DNA of 64,000 bases from Thioglobus_C sp964448305 (GCA_964448305.1 CAYUWB010000002.1:31868-95867); one strand, 5' to 3'. Shown: positions 1 to 8,482, numbered from the stretch's first letter. Made by a program: numbers and translations. Notes: generated by a model not told the origin, from the letters alone.

Positions 1-1157
1 TAATCAGCCTTGGGAACCTCGTGATCATGCATAAATTGTTTTTGCATACGGATACCAATATAAGCGCCTAACATAAGTGCAAATAGATCTAAAAATGAAC
101 CCAATGACAAAGTTGATGTTCCGGCAATACCTTGACCCAAAGTGCAACCCATACCTAAAATACCGCCAACACCAACCATCACACCGCCAACAGCATAACG
201 CAATGCTTCGCCAAAAGAATCAAACCACACAATTTTAAAACGTCTGGTTAAAACAGAGACTACCACTGAGCCTGCGCCAACGCCTAAAAAAGCAACCAAA
301 CCAAAAGTTAAGATATACCACTCAGGGTTTGAGGCAATATAAAGCAAGTCACCCATTGGTCTAATAAAAGTATAAGACTGTGTACCCATGCCATACTGAG
401 GGTTGTCACTAAACTCAGAAGCTTCATTAGCTAGCTCACCAATAGGGCCTCCAGAAATATAAAAGGCACCGACGATCAGTGCGCCAATTATAAAGCCACC
501 AATCCAATTATCACGTCTGGCAATAAAGTCTTTGCTTTTGAAAACCAGACTCATAATTAATAGTGATAACATTAATCCAATCACGATGCGCATTGTTGAA
601 ACCTCAACCCCTAAAAGACTACCAATAATCGTGCCCAAGTCTTGCATTTCAAATCCATAATTATCTAAATTAGGTGAGGCTGGTAAAACCCAAGATAAAA
701 AGTAATCGTTGAAAAAACCTTCAACATATAACATTAAAACGGCTGCACCGCCCATGCCTAAAATAGCTACAATGGTTTTTAGGTTTCCACCTCCTAGATT
801 AAGGATGCTTTTCATTCCACAACCTCGACATAATGTCATACCAATGCCAAAAAAAGCACCGCCAACCAAATAAGCTGGCCAACGAAACTGACTCATTCGA
901 TATGGAGGGCGAGTGCCATCAGCACTAAAAATTCCCAATGATTCAAAAATAGTAACGCCCAAAATAGCAATTGCAATGGCAAAGAAATACATTGATAAAC
1001 GACCCGTATTGCCGCTATGAACAACATCTGCGATACCGCCTAGCGGACAAAAATCAGTCTTACGTGCAACTGCACCGAAGACAATAGAAACACAAAAAAT
1101 AATGAAAAATAATGCAACAATTTCTTCACTTAGATCACCTAAAATAGGCAAGTCCAT
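1..1157 (-). CDS. YeeE/YedE-family sulfur-compound transporter (partial, C-terminus outside the window)
   Basis: This is an integral membrane protein of the YeeE/YedE (TsuA-like) family, which imports thiosulfate or related sulfur species. I translated 385 codons from the ATG at 1157; the 3' end runs off the left edge. Many hydrophobic segments are visible, along with the family's cysteine motifs: KTDFCPLGG near the N-terminus, GMTLCRGCG around residue 105, and GMGCTLGQG in the second half. These cysteines are thought to relay the sulfur substrate. The start has a strong GAGGAG ribosome binding site and its own extended -10. Position next to aprBA/sat supports a role in sulfur oxidation. Substrate specificity cannot be read from the sequence. 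Confidence 0.88.
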   Translation of the reverse strand, partial: MDLPILGDLSEEIVALFFIIFCVSIVFGAVARKTDFCPLGGIADVVHSGNTGRLSMYFFAIAIAILGVTIFESLGIFSADGTRPPYRMSQFRWPAYLVGGAFFGIGMTLCRGCGMKSILNLGGGNLKTIVAILGMGGAAVLMLYVEGFFNDYFLSWVLPASPNLDNYGFEMQDLGTIIGSLLGVEVSTMRIVIGLMLSLLIMSLVFKSKDFIARRDNWIGGFIIGALIVGAFYISGGPIGELANEASEFSDNPQYGMGTQSYTFIRPMGDLLYIASNPEWYILTFGLVAFLGVGAGSVVVSVLTRRFKIVWFDSFGEALRYAVGGVMVGVGGILGMGCTLGQGIAGTSTLSLGSFLDLFALMLGAYIGIRMQKQFMHDHEVPKAD

Positions 1158-1187
1158 AAATTTCTCCTCAAAAATATAATGTGTGCG

Positions 1188-1196
1188 ATTATATCA
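1188..1196 (-). promoter_or_regulatory. Extended -10 promoter of the YeeE gene
   Basis: On the minus strand the sequence is TGATATAAT, a perfect extended -10 (TGn followed by TATAAT), 30 nt before the start codon. There is no good -35, as often seen with extended -10 promoters. The predicted leader is about 24 nt and contains TTGAGGAGA. Confidence 0.6.
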
Positions 1197-1243
1197 AGGA
1201 TTAATTACACGAAAAGAAAGATACGGCTGTAATAATTGAAATA

Positions 1244-1269
1244 CAAAAAAAAGGACGCTAATAGCGCCC
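1244..1269 (-). terminator. Rho-independent terminator after the 113-aa gene
   Basis: On the minus strand a seven-pair stem (GGGCGCT paired with AGCGTCC, one G-U pair) is followed by eight or more T. It separates the small-gene cluster from the YeeE gene. Confidence 0.8.
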
Positions 1270-1297
1270 TCTCGTCTTTTCAGCAGTTAGACAATGT

Positions 1298-1639
1298 TTA
1301 ACTTGATTTATTTTCTTTGGGTTTGAGTGCATTTGTACTCTTAGAAAGCGAAAAATCAGCTTGTGCTTTCATGATAGAGTCGACACATTCATCTAAATCA
1401 CTATAAGCATCAACACCGGCATCAAAACGTTTATCGCGTAAAAAATAAAACATGCACTGGTAATTAAAGGCGCCCATTTTAATTACGACAAATGTGTAAT
1501 GTTTATGCTCCCAAACAGCAGCTGGCTGCTCTTTTCCATCAACTTCTATGTCGCCCATGTGCACACCATGATCCTTCTCGCGCCAGCGATCATCAACATG
1601 TTTTTGAATAGTATCAATTTCTGTTTGTGTAAAGTCCAT
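1298..1639 (-). CDS. Unknown 113-aa cytoplasmic protein downstream of the aprA cluster
   Basis: I do not recognise the family. The protein is soluble, with no signal peptide or membrane segment. It is acidic, rich in aromatic and His residues around WEHKHYTFVV, and has a Lys/Ser-rich tail. It has three Cys residues that do not form a cluster-binding motif. It starts 5 nt after the stop of the SlyD-like gene, so the two are almost certainly co-transcribed, and a strong terminator follows it. It is the last gene of a three-gene set behind aprA; a link to sulfur oxidation is inference from position only. Confidence 0.75.
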   Translation of the reverse strand: MDFTQTEIDTIQKHVDDRWREKDHGVHMGDIEVDGKEQPAAVWEHKHYTFVVIKMGAFNYQCMFYFLRDKRFDAGVDAYSDLDECVDSIMKAQADFSLSKSTNALKPKENKSS

Positions 1640-1644
1640 AATAT

Positions 1645-2157
1645 TTAATGTATTGATTGAACGTTTTTAAGGCCAGGCATAACGTCATCTACAGGGCCGC
1701 CTAGTCTAGCCTCTTCATTTGTTGGCTCACGAACTGTAAGCACTTCAAGAACAAATATAACCTCACGACCACATAATGGGTTGTTGCCATCAACAGTCAC
1801 TGAATTCTCATTTATTTTGATTACCGTAAAATTAATTCGATCACCTTTATCATTCTCCATGGGGATCATAGTGCCAACCTTTTGAAGGTCTTCATCTAAA
1901 GTATCTAGTGGCATCGTAGCAACCAATGATTCGTCACGTGGTCCATATAATAAGTCGATATCTATAGGCAACTCAATAATATCACCTTCAACTTGACCAA
2001 CAAGCTCCGCAGTTACTTCAGGTGACAATATTTCACTGATACCTTGAATATAGCCAAGTGGAAACTCAACTTCATTTAAGACATCTCTTGTATTTTTATC
2101 AAGAATTTTGTATCTTAATTCGACGAATTTACCGTCTTCAATCTTTAAATTATTCAC
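1645..2157 (-). CDS. SlyD-like FKBP-type peptidyl-prolyl isomerase
   Basis: This probably acts as a proline isomerase and chaperone of the FKBP/SlyD type. The N-terminal half follows the SlyD pattern (VELRYKILDKNTRDVLNE, then GDIIELPIDIDLLYGPRDE). The inserted-flap segment is followed by the signature VDGNNPLCG and the strand FVLEVLTVREPTNEEA, matching the end of the FKBP core. At 170 aa it lacks the His/Cys-rich metal-binding tail of E. coli SlyD. It sits between two unknown small genes, 17 nt from one and 5 nt from the other. A role in folding or cofactor loading of neighbouring Apr proteins is possible but only inferred. Confidence 0.8.
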   Translation of the reverse strand: MNNLKIEDGKFVELRYKILDKNTRDVLNEVEFPLGYIQGISEILSPEVTAELVGQVEGDIIELPIDIDLLYGPRDESLVATMPLDTLDEDLQKVGTMIPMENDKGDRINFTVIKINENSVTVDGNNPLCGREVIFVLEVLTVREPTNEEARLGGPVDDVMPGLKNVQSIH

Positions 2158-2174
2158 TGTAAATGTCTTTTAAT

Positions 2175-2525
2175 TTAAAAAATAGTAGCGCCAAAAATTT
2201 TTATTTTGTCTTCTTCATAGCCCAATACTAAACGACCTAACCACTCACCTGGTTTCTTCTTGTGTTTCTGTTTAAACAAAGCTGTTACGTGTTGGCCACG
2301 TCTAATTGTCCCCATAAATTCAACGTCTTCATCTAAATTTTTGGTTAATTCACTTCGTGCAAACTGCTTACCCATTTCAATTTCATTTGCACCACGAAGC
2401 ATCTCTTCAGAGAAATTTCTTGTAAATGCACCATAATTAGAATTATTAGAATACTTTACCAATTCGTCCCACATAGGGCGAGCAATTTCAAGTATCTCCT
2501 TATCTGATTTTTCTAAAATATCCAT
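2175..2525 (-). CDS. Unknown 116-aa protein directly behind aprA
   Basis: The family is not recognised. I chose the ATG at 2525 because GGAG lies 6 nt upstream of it; an in-frame GTG four codons further up overlaps that site and is unlikely. The protein is soluble and mixed alpha/beta: a helical N-terminal half (EILEIARPMWDELVKYS) and strands with the motif VEFMGTIRRGQHVTALF, ending GRLVLGYEEDKIKIFGATIF. This layout resembles small NTF2/SnoaL-like cone folds, but I would not assign it to them. It is the first gene of the three-gene set after the aprA terminator. Confidence 0.75.
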   Translation of the reverse strand: MDILEKSDKEILEIARPMWDELVKYSNNSNYGAFTRNFSEEMLRGANEIEMGKQFARSELTKNLDEDVEFMGTIRRGQHVTALFKQKHKKKPGEWLGRLVLGYEEDKIKIFGATIF

Positions 2526-2552
2526 AATATACTCCACAAAAAATATTTGTAA

Positions 2553-2602
2553 TTTTTTTATCTATAGTAAGTCTATTATTAAACTTACTATAGATAAAAA
2601 AA
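2553..2602. other. Long perfect inverted repeat in the aprA downstream region
   Basis: Arms 2553-2572 and 2583-2602 are perfect 20-bp reverse complements (seven T, TATCTATAGTAAGT, a 10-nt loop, and back). The right arm shares its A-run with the neighbouring terminator, so the two hairpins cannot both fully form. Confidence 0.75.
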
Positions 2603-2628
2603 GACCAACTAATGTTGGTCTTTTTTTA
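2596..2628. terminator. Bidirectional Rho-independent terminator after aprA
   Basis: The stem GACCAAC / GTTGGTC has a four-base loop and is flanked by seven A on the left and seven T on the right, so it can work in both directions. For the minus strand it ends the aprMBA transcript. Confidence 0.88.
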
Positions 2629-2630
2629 AA

Positions 2631-2662
2631 ATAATAGAGGCTTAATTAATAAGCCTCTATTA
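2631..2662. other. Hairpin immediately behind the aprA stop codon
   Basis: TAATAGAGGCTT pairs with AAGCCTCTATTA around a short AT loop. No T-run follows on the minus strand, so it is more likely a 3'-end stabilising hairpin than a terminator. Confidence 0.65.
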
Positions 2663-2676
2663 CAGATTAAAACGTT

Positions 2677-4581
2677 TTACTTAGCTTTAAGCTCAGCTAA
2701 CGCTTTATCTTCAATATCACCAACCAAGTGATACAATGGCTGTTTCTCCATTGTGTACTCACCAGTAGTACGGTTATACTGTGATGTTGTTAGTACATGC
2801 CAATTTTCATCATCTAACTTCATCTTATCACCACGGTAGTAGTAACCAGGCCAGCGAGTTTCCTCACGGAATAATGTGTGCTGTACAACACATTCAGAAG
2901 TACGGTGACGATGCTTAAGCTCCCATGCACGTAGTAACTGATGAATGTCTTCAGCAGCAACTTTGTCTAAATCTTCTTCAAGAATCTTAAGCTTGTGAAG
3001 ACCCATGTTAAGTAGCTTGTCATTTGTCATGTATGACACAGTAACACCACCTGCATATTCATCCATTAACTTCTGTAAACGTTGCAAACCAGGGAATGGC
3101 AAAATGTAACTTGGAGATACAGTACCACCAACAATTTCATTACTTCCAACTTGGTAAGTCTCTAATGGCTTGTAGATTTCTGCTTTACGGTCATCAATTT
3201 GCTTCTGTGAAACACTAATTCCATCTGCTTTACCATCATCAATATATTTACAAGCTGCTTTTGCAGAAATACGACCTTCAGTAAATGAACCTGATGAGAA
3301 TGCGTGTGGCGTACCGCCAATTGCATCACCTGCACCAAACAACCCTTCAACTGTCATCATACGGTTGTAACCCCAGTGGTACTCGGGAATATTACCCGAA
3401 ATATCTACAGGGCCAGAACACCATGCACCACAACCTGTTGCGTGAGAACCCATTACATAAGGCTCAGATGTTGTTAATTCAGGGTTAACATATTTAGGAT
3501 CAATATCTGTTGCAGCCCATAATACCGCTTGACCAACTGTCATACCTAAGAAGTTTTCCCAACCAACTTCTTCTAAGTGAGGGTCTTGGAATGCTTCCAT
3601 TGTCACCATGTGAATTGGACCGCGACCCGCATTTACTTCTGAGATAAATGCATGGTTACGTAAACATGTAGGAATAGGTCTGTGAGACGCATGAGAAGCC
3701 TCTGGATCTAAGTATTCTTTACCAACCATTTCTTGTAATGCTGGGAACCACTTTGATTCATACTCATCACCATAAGCATTTTGTGTGTATGTCTTAAGGT
3801 GTAAGAAGTATGCGCCTACTGGACCATAACCATCTTTAAATCGAGCAAGAACGATACGGTTTTCCATTTGTGTCATCTTAGCGCCTGCTTCAATCATTAA
3901 TGCGTAAGCAGAACCTGAAGACCATGGAGCGTACCATACACGACCTGCGCCTTCACCCACTGAACGTGGTTTAAAGATATTAGATGCACCACCCGCACCA
4001 CAGATTACTGTCTTAGATTTAAATACGTGGTAATTACCTGTACGTACGTTAAAACCAACAGCGCCTGCAATACGATTATCTTTTGCGTCATCCATCAATA
4101 AATGTGTAACCATGATACGGTTAAATGTTTTATCAGCGTTTACTTTCGCTGCTTCTGCAACGATAGGCTTATAAGATTCACCGTGGATCATGATCTGCCA
4201 GCGACCTTCACGCATGTAAGCGCCAGTATCTGGGTTTTTCATTAATGGCAAACCCCACTCTTCAAATTTATGAACTGCCGAGTCAACGTGACGAGCCATA
4301 TCAAAAGCTAAGTCTTCACGAAGCATACCCATTAAATCGATACGTGCATAACGTACGTGATCTTCAGGATTGTTCTCACCCCAACGAGTACCCATGTAAC
4401 AGTTAATAGCATATAAACCTTGAGCAACCGCACCTGAACGATCAATGTTTGCTTTTTCAGCAATTACAATCTTCTTGTCGCGTCCCCAGTGTCTTGCTTC
4501 ATAAGCAGCGCCTGTACCGCCTAAACCTGCACCGACAACTAAAATATCAATGTTGTCTTCTGTAATTGTCTTGTAACCCAT
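2677..4581 (-). CDS. aprA: Adenylylsulfate (APS) reductase alpha subunit AprA
   Basis: AprA is the FAD-containing catalytic subunit. In sulfur oxidisers it runs in reverse, joining sulfite and AMP to form APS in the cytoplasm and passing two electrons to AprB. The 634-aa length matches the family. An N-terminal FAD-binding loop (VVGAGLGGTGAAYEA, residues 15-29) opens a fumarate-reductase-type flavoprotein fold. The C-terminal helical part is rich in Trp and Arg (ELKHRHRTSE, ETRWPGYYYRGD). The aprB stop and aprA start overlap by one base (TAATG), indicating translational coupling. Gene order sat-aprM-aprB-aprA is that of purple and SUP05-type sulfur oxidisers. Confidence 0.98.
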   Translation of the reverse strand: MGYKTITEDNIDILVVGAGLGGTGAAYEARHWGRDKKIVIAEKANIDRSGAVAQGLYAINCYMGTRWGENNPEDHVRYARIDLMGMLREDLAFDMARHVDSAVHKFEEWGLPLMKNPDTGAYMREGRWQIMIHGESYKPIVAEAAKVNADKTFNRIMVTHLLMDDAKDNRIAGAVGFNVRTGNYHVFKSKTVICGAGGASNIFKPRSVGEGAGRVWYAPWSSGSAYALMIEAGAKMTQMENRIVLARFKDGYGPVGAYFLHLKTYTQNAYGDEYESKWFPALQEMVGKEYLDPEASHASHRPIPTCLRNHAFISEVNAGRGPIHMVTMEAFQDPHLEEVGWENFLGMTVGQAVLWAATDIDPKYVNPELTTSEPYVMGSHATGCGAWCSGPVDISGNIPEYHWGYNRMMTVEGLFGAGDAIGGTPHAFSSGSFTEGRISAKAACKYIDDGKADGISVSQKQIDDRKAEIYKPLETYQVGSNEIVGGTVSPSYILPFPGLQRLQKLMDEYAGGVTVSYMTNDKLLNMGLHKLKILEEDLDKVAAEDIHQLLRAWELKHRHRTSECVVQHTLFREETRWPGYYYRGDKMKLDDENWHVLTTSQYNRTTGEYTMEKQPLYHLVGDIEDKALAELKAK

Positions 4582-5060
4582 TAGTAGTAAACTCCTTCTT
4601 TAAGTTCTAAACCGTTAGATTCTAGCGTATGTAAGCCGCCATCGTCTAAACGAATTGCTTCTGGCTCAAAAGCCAATAATTCACTGTCACGTTCTTCTTG
4701 AGTTGGTGCAGCTTCATTTCTAAAGTCTGGAATTTCTGAACCCCATGGCTTAGTTGTGATTGGTGATAAGAAGTTCTTAACACGGCCATCACGGAATTTA
4801 ACTCTCCATGCGATCGTTCCTTTTCTTTCATCACGTAGTACACGAACACTATGACCTAGTGGTGCAAAGTCTGCATAACCACGTACGTCAATTGCTTGGT
4901 GTGGACATGCTTTAACACATGAGTAACACTCCCAACACATGTTAGGTTCAATATTTAGGGCACGACGATATTTCTTATCGATGTGCATAATGTCAGATGG
5001 GCAGATATCTACACAATGTCCACAACCATCACAACGGGTCATATATACAAAAGTTGGCAT
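4581..5060 (-). CDS. aprB: Adenylylsulfate reductase beta subunit AprB
   Basis: AprB carries two [4Fe-4S] clusters that move electrons between AprA and the membrane partner. Both cluster motifs are intact: Cys10, 13, 16, 20 (CDGCGHCVDICP) and Cys42, 45, 48, 52 (CWECYSCVKACP). The rest is the beta-sheet and C-terminal tail that wraps around AprA. The 159-aa length is normal. It overlaps aprA by one base, and an AGAGAG-rich ribosome binding site precedes the start. Confidence 0.98.
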   Translation of the reverse strand: MPTFVYMTRCDGCGHCVDICPSDIMHIDKKYRRALNIEPNMCWECYSCVKACPHQAIDVRGYADFAPLGHSVRVLRDERKGTIAWRVKFRDGRVKNFLSPITTKPWGSEIPDFRNEAAPTQEERDSELLAFEPEAIRLDDGGLHTLESNGLELKEGVYY

Positions 5061-5096
5061 ATTATTTCCTCTCTCTTAAGTTAATTAGTTAATAAA

Positions 5097-5963
5097 TTAG
5101 TAATGTTTTGGCGCTTCACGCTTAATACCCAGACCCATATCCATTGGCGCGTCTTTTAGAAGCTCCATTGAGTGTCTGTTTTGCTGCCATTCCATGTCTC
5201 TTGTCTCGTGAGGCAAGTTCTCATTTGTACCATTAGCTTCAATGATGCGCTTATTGTAAGCAGCCATTGGCTTAAAGAACATATGAGAGAATTTAGACCA
5301 GTAAACGCTACCAAATAATGCTGTAGTTGAGATGATTAAGAAAATAAACCATCCTCCTGTTCCACCACCAGTGTAAGTCCAACCTAATGCTGCCAATGAT
5401 GTACCCATTAAACCTAGTGAAAAGATATCTTTTCTAAGATCGATTTGGAAAATTGATTGGCCTTCAGCTTGACAATCAACTTTAAATGCAAACCAGTAAC
5501 CCCAGCTACCAACTAACAACATAATCGCACCGATATTCCATGCTGTTGCTAATGTTGTTGTTTGTGCTTCACCATAAATAATCATCGCTGTTGCAGCAAC
5601 GAATAAAACGAAACCCCACATTGTAAAGATATGCACTAATCTACGTGGTCCGTTAGAAAACTCACCTGCAGTTGCAACATCTACTGCCACTGTGCCAACC
5701 AATGCGTTTACCTTGTCACCAGCGCTAAGTTGCTTTAATCTACCTTTTTCATTACCAATCGAAGACTCTGCTTCGCCTGCTGCTAATAGCTCTTCTGCTT
5801 TATCAGCTGCTTGAAAAAAGTACGTCGCACTTTTCTTATGTAATAAATCAGCAATTGTCATTACAATGACTGATGCAATCATGACAGAAACATACATTTG
5901 CATGTCTGCCCATGCGATACCATTTTCAGCTAACGCTGCAATTGGTGTTGTAGTGATATCCAT
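5097..5963 (-). CDS. aprM: AprM, membrane anchor of APS reductase
   Basis: AprM is the membrane protein that links AprBA to the quinone pool in sulfur oxidisers lacking QmoABC. The 288-aa protein has an N-terminal helix, a polar loop (residues about 40-75), then hydrophobic segments near 105-130, 137-160 and 180-225, and a polar C-terminus ending KREAPKHY. It starts at an ATG with a near-perfect AGGAGGAA ribosome binding site. It is first in the aprMBA transcript, and a consensus promoter lies in the gap behind sat. The quinone-linking role comes from family knowledge. Confidence 0.92.
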   Translation of the reverse strand: MDITTTPIAALAENGIAWADMQMYVSVMIASVIVMTIADLLHKKSATYFFQAADKAEELLAAGEAESSIGNEKGRLKQLSAGDKVNALVGTVAVDVATAGEFSNGPRRLVHIFTMWGFVLFVAATAMIIYGEAQTTTLATAWNIGAIMLLVGSWGYWFAFKVDCQAEGQSIFQIDLRKDIFSLGLMGTSLAALGWTYTGGGTGGWFIFLIISTTALFGSVYWSKFSHMFFKPMAAYNKRIIEANGTNENLPHETRDMEWQQNRHSMELLKDAPMDMGLGIKREAPKHY

Positions 5964-6041
5964 TTTTCCTCCTTAGGGTTTTATTAATCACAATCCAAAA
6001 CTATTAACAACCTTGCTAATAATCTGTTTTTTTAGATTTCG

Positions 6042-6059
6042 AGCGCCGTTGAGTGCGCT
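6042..6059 (-). other. Leader hairpin of the aprM transcript
   Basis: AGCGC at 6042-6046 pairs with GCGCT at 6055-6059 around an eight-base loop. It falls within the predicted 5' leader, just behind the transcription start. There is no T-run, so it is not a terminator on the minus strand. Confidence 0.45.
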
Positions 6060-6071
6060 AAAAATCCAATT

Positions 6072-6100
6072 ATTATACTTATAATATTTTTTCTTTACAA
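6072..6100 (-). promoter_or_regulatory. Sigma70-type promoter for aprMBA
   Basis: On the minus strand TTGTAA (6095-6100) and a perfect TATAAT (6072-6077) are separated by exactly 17 nt. This allows aprMBA to be transcribed independently of sat, with a start near 6065 and a leader of about 100 nt. Confidence 0.7.
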
Positions 6101-6119
6101 TGAAAAAATAAATAAGTTG

Positions 6120-7328
6120 TTATTTAGCCGAGTGTCCGCTCAACTTAATTTCTACCTTGTCTTCTTCCTTAATACCCGCGTAGTATGCTTGTAGAACTTT
6201 AGCCACTTCAGGACGTGAAAATTCTTCAGGAAGATCTTCGCCATCTGATAGCATCTTACGCACTTTAGAACCAGAAAGAAGTACACGATCTTTTGCTTCA
6301 TGCGGACAAGTTTTCATTGAAGACATACCGCCACATTCATGACACCAGAATGTCCAGTCAATCTTAAGTGGCTGTGTAACAAGCGCATCGTCAGCAATTT
6401 CATCAAAAATGTTATGCGCATCAAATGGACCGTAGTAATCATCAACACCTGCGTGGTCACGACCGACGATTAAGTGTGAACAACCGTAGTTTTGTCTAAA
6501 TAGTGCGTGTAATAATGCTTCACGTGGACCAGCATAACGCATGTCTAATGGGTAGCCAGATTGCAATACTGTATTAGGCACAAAGTATTTATCAATTAAA
6601 GTTGAAATCGCTTCTGAACGCACATCAGCAGGAATATCGCCAGCCTTAAGGCCGCCCAATACCGAGTGAACCATTACGCCGTCACAAATCTCGACTGCAA
6701 TCTTCGCTAAATATTCATGTGAACGGTGCATCGGGTTACGTGTTTGGAATGCTGCGATTGTTTTCCAGCCTTTGTCGTCAAAGTAAGCACGAGTTTCAGC
6801 AGGTGTCATGTACAAATCACCAAACTTTGCTGGGAAGCCGCCATCAGATAACACTTTAATAGGACCTGCAAGATTGTATTTACCTTGCGCCTGAACCATG
6901 ACAACGCCAGGATGTGCATCTTCAGTTGTTTTAAAAACTGTTTCACACTCATGATCTTTATCAATAGAGTATTTTTCAGTGACTGTCATTGTTGCAAGAA
7001 TATCGCCAGATTTTCCACTCACGATGGCAACTTCATCGCCTGCCTTTACATCTTCGTCATCCGTTGATAAAGTAACAGGGATTGGCCAGAATAAGCCGTT
7101 AGTCATAGTCATGTTGTCACAAACACCTTTCCAGTCTGCTTCACCCATGAAGCCATCTAGCGGGTTGAAACCACCAATACCAAGCATAACGATATCGCCT
7201 TCTTCTCTAGAAGAACAAGTGATTTTTGCAAGTGATTCAGCTCTTGTTAGCTCTGCAGTTAATGCGTCGCCTGATAGTGCTAATTCGTTAATTGTGTCAC
7301 TGCCGTGTGGTGGGACTAATTTTGACAT
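6120..7328 (-). CDS. sat: Sulfate adenylyltransferase (ATP sulfurylase), dissimilatory type
   Basis: Sat converts APS and pyrophosphate to ATP and sulfate, the substrate-level phosphorylation step after AprBA. The 402-aa homo-oligomeric type carries the family motifs QTRNPMHRSHEYLA near residue 195 and GRDHAGVDDYYGPFDAH near residue 285. A Cys/His zinc-type cluster (CHECGGMSSMKTCPH) is followed by LSGSKVRKML. It is upstream of aprMBA in the same direction with a 156-nt gap that has its own promoter. The start codon has AGGA 5 nt upstream, and TATAAT occurs about 40 nt before the ATG. Confidence 0.98.
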   Translation of the reverse strand: MSKLVPPHGSDTINELALSGDALTAELTRAESLAKITCSSREEGDIVMLGIGGFNPLDGFMGEADWKGVCDNMTMTNGLFWPIPVTLSTDDEDVKAGDEVAIVSGKSGDILATMTVTEKYSIDKDHECETVFKTTEDAHPGVVMVQAQGKYNLAGPIKVLSDGGFPAKFGDLYMTPAETRAYFDDKGWKTIAAFQTRNPMHRSHEYLAKIAVEICDGVMVHSVLGGLKAGDIPADVRSEAISTLIDKYFVPNTVLQSGYPLDMRYAGPREALLHALFRQNYGCSHLIVGRDHAGVDDYYGPFDAHNIFDEIADDALVTQPLKIDWTFWCHECGGMSSMKTCPHEAKDRVLLSGSKVRKMLSDGEDLPEEFSRPEVAKVLQAYYAGIKEEDKVEIKLSGHSAK

Positions 7329-7477
7329 GTCTATCCTATATTAATTTAAAAGGAGAAATTATACCGATAGGCGTTTTTTAACGCATTATTTTATGGTAAT
7401 ATTCTGATATACCCCCTAAGAGATACTCTCAATAAAACAGAGTAAAAGGGTCAGGAATTAACGAAAGAAAAAGTGTT

Positions 7478-7921
7478 TTACGACGTCATGCACGATTTAA
7501 AAATAGAGCGATGTACATCACCAATACTGACGATACCGACCAGCTTACCTTTGTGGGTAACTGGGATTCTTCTAAACTTTCTAAGCCACATGGTGCTAGC
7601 CGCTTTTAAGCAAGGCATGTCAAGGTCGATACTAGCAACGCCCTTAGTCATTAGCTCACCAATCTTAACGTTCATGGTGTCTTTGTAATTGTGTTCCATG
7701 TTTTCAAAATCAAGATGCGTGTCACTCATCACTTCATCAAGCTTTGGAAACATGTGTTGCAAAATATCTTTTTCAGAAATGATACCAACCAAGTTATTGT
7801 CACCATCAACCACAGGTGCGCCACTAATATGATCCATCACCATCATAATGGCAATATCTTTCACTGGTTGATCTGGTGTAACTGTTTTAACGTTAGTTGA
7901 CATAATGTCTTGAACTTGCAT
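7478..7921 (-). CDS. Two-CBS-domain protein upstream of sat
   Basis: This 147-aa soluble protein consists of two CBS domains and nothing else: MQVQDIMSTNVKTV...GISEKDIL (residues about 1-58) and KIGELMTKGVASIDL...GIVSIGDVHR (about 85-142). CBS pairs bind adenosyl ligands such as AMP, ATP or SAM and act as energy sensors. It has GGAG upstream of the ATG and lies 149 nt before sat in the same direction. A regulatory link with the APS/AMP/ATP-handling enzymes next door is plausible but inferred. Confidence 0.9.
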   Translation of the reverse strand: MQVQDIMSTNVKTVTPDQPVKDIAIMMVMDHISGAPVVDGDNNLVGIISEKDILQHMFPKLDEVMSDTHLDFENMEHNYKDTMNVKIGELMTKGVASIDLDMPCLKAASTMWLRKFRRIPVTHKGKLVGIVSIGDVHRSIFKSCMTS

Positions 7922-7996
7922 AATTTTTTCTCCGTTGTGTATTTATATAGACGAATGAGTTTTTGTATTCTACCGCGTTAATATTGGTGTGGCAAG

Positions 7997-8482
7997 TTAC
8001 AATTTAATTTTAAATTTAACTCGCTCAGCACCGTCTTTAGACTTCTGCGCAATCACTTTGTCATTTTTAATATCATAGTCTAATGTACCACCACTAAAAG
8101 AATCAAATCCTTGTATTAAATGCGCCTTACCTTTTAAATGCACAAATTCCTTCTTGATTAAGTAAGTAATATTGAGTGCAGTAGCTTCAATAAAACGCGG
8201 CTGATTAGGCTGGTTTTGCTTGTAATGTGCTGGTTTATTTTTATCGCCTTTAGCAATGACTTTGGTCACTTCTTTTTGCGAACTAAATAACTGTATTTTT
8301 TCAGCGCTGAGTGTTAACGAGCCTTGCACAACCTTGGCATCACCGGTATAAGTGCTTAACCCTTTTCGCTCATCAATAACCACCGTATAAGCTTTAATAC
8401 TGATGGGTTCTTTGGCATCATCTGGCATGGCATTAACACCAAAAGAATAACCACACAACAAGGCCAAAATAATTTTATTCAT
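7997..8482 (-). CDS. lptA: LPS transport periplasmic protein LptA
   Basis: LptA forms the periplasmic bridge that carries lipopolysaccharide from LptC to LptD. I chose the ATG at 8482 because it gives a normal signal peptide (MNKIILALLCGYSFGVNA); an upstream GTG would add five unrelated residues. The mature part is an OstA-type beta-jellyroll with strands such as YTGDAKVVQGSLTLSAEKIQLF. The start overlaps the lptC stop by 8 bp, so the pair is translationally coupled. LptB is not in the window. Confidence 0.9.
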   Translation of the reverse strand: MNKIILALLCGYSFGVNAMPDDAKEPISIKAYTVVIDERKGLSTYTGDAKVVQGSLTLSAEKIQLFSSQKEVTKVIAKGDKNKPAHYKQNQPNQPRFIEATALNITYLIKKEFVHLKGKAHLIQGFDSFSGGTLDYDIKNDKVIAQKSKDGAERVKFKIKL

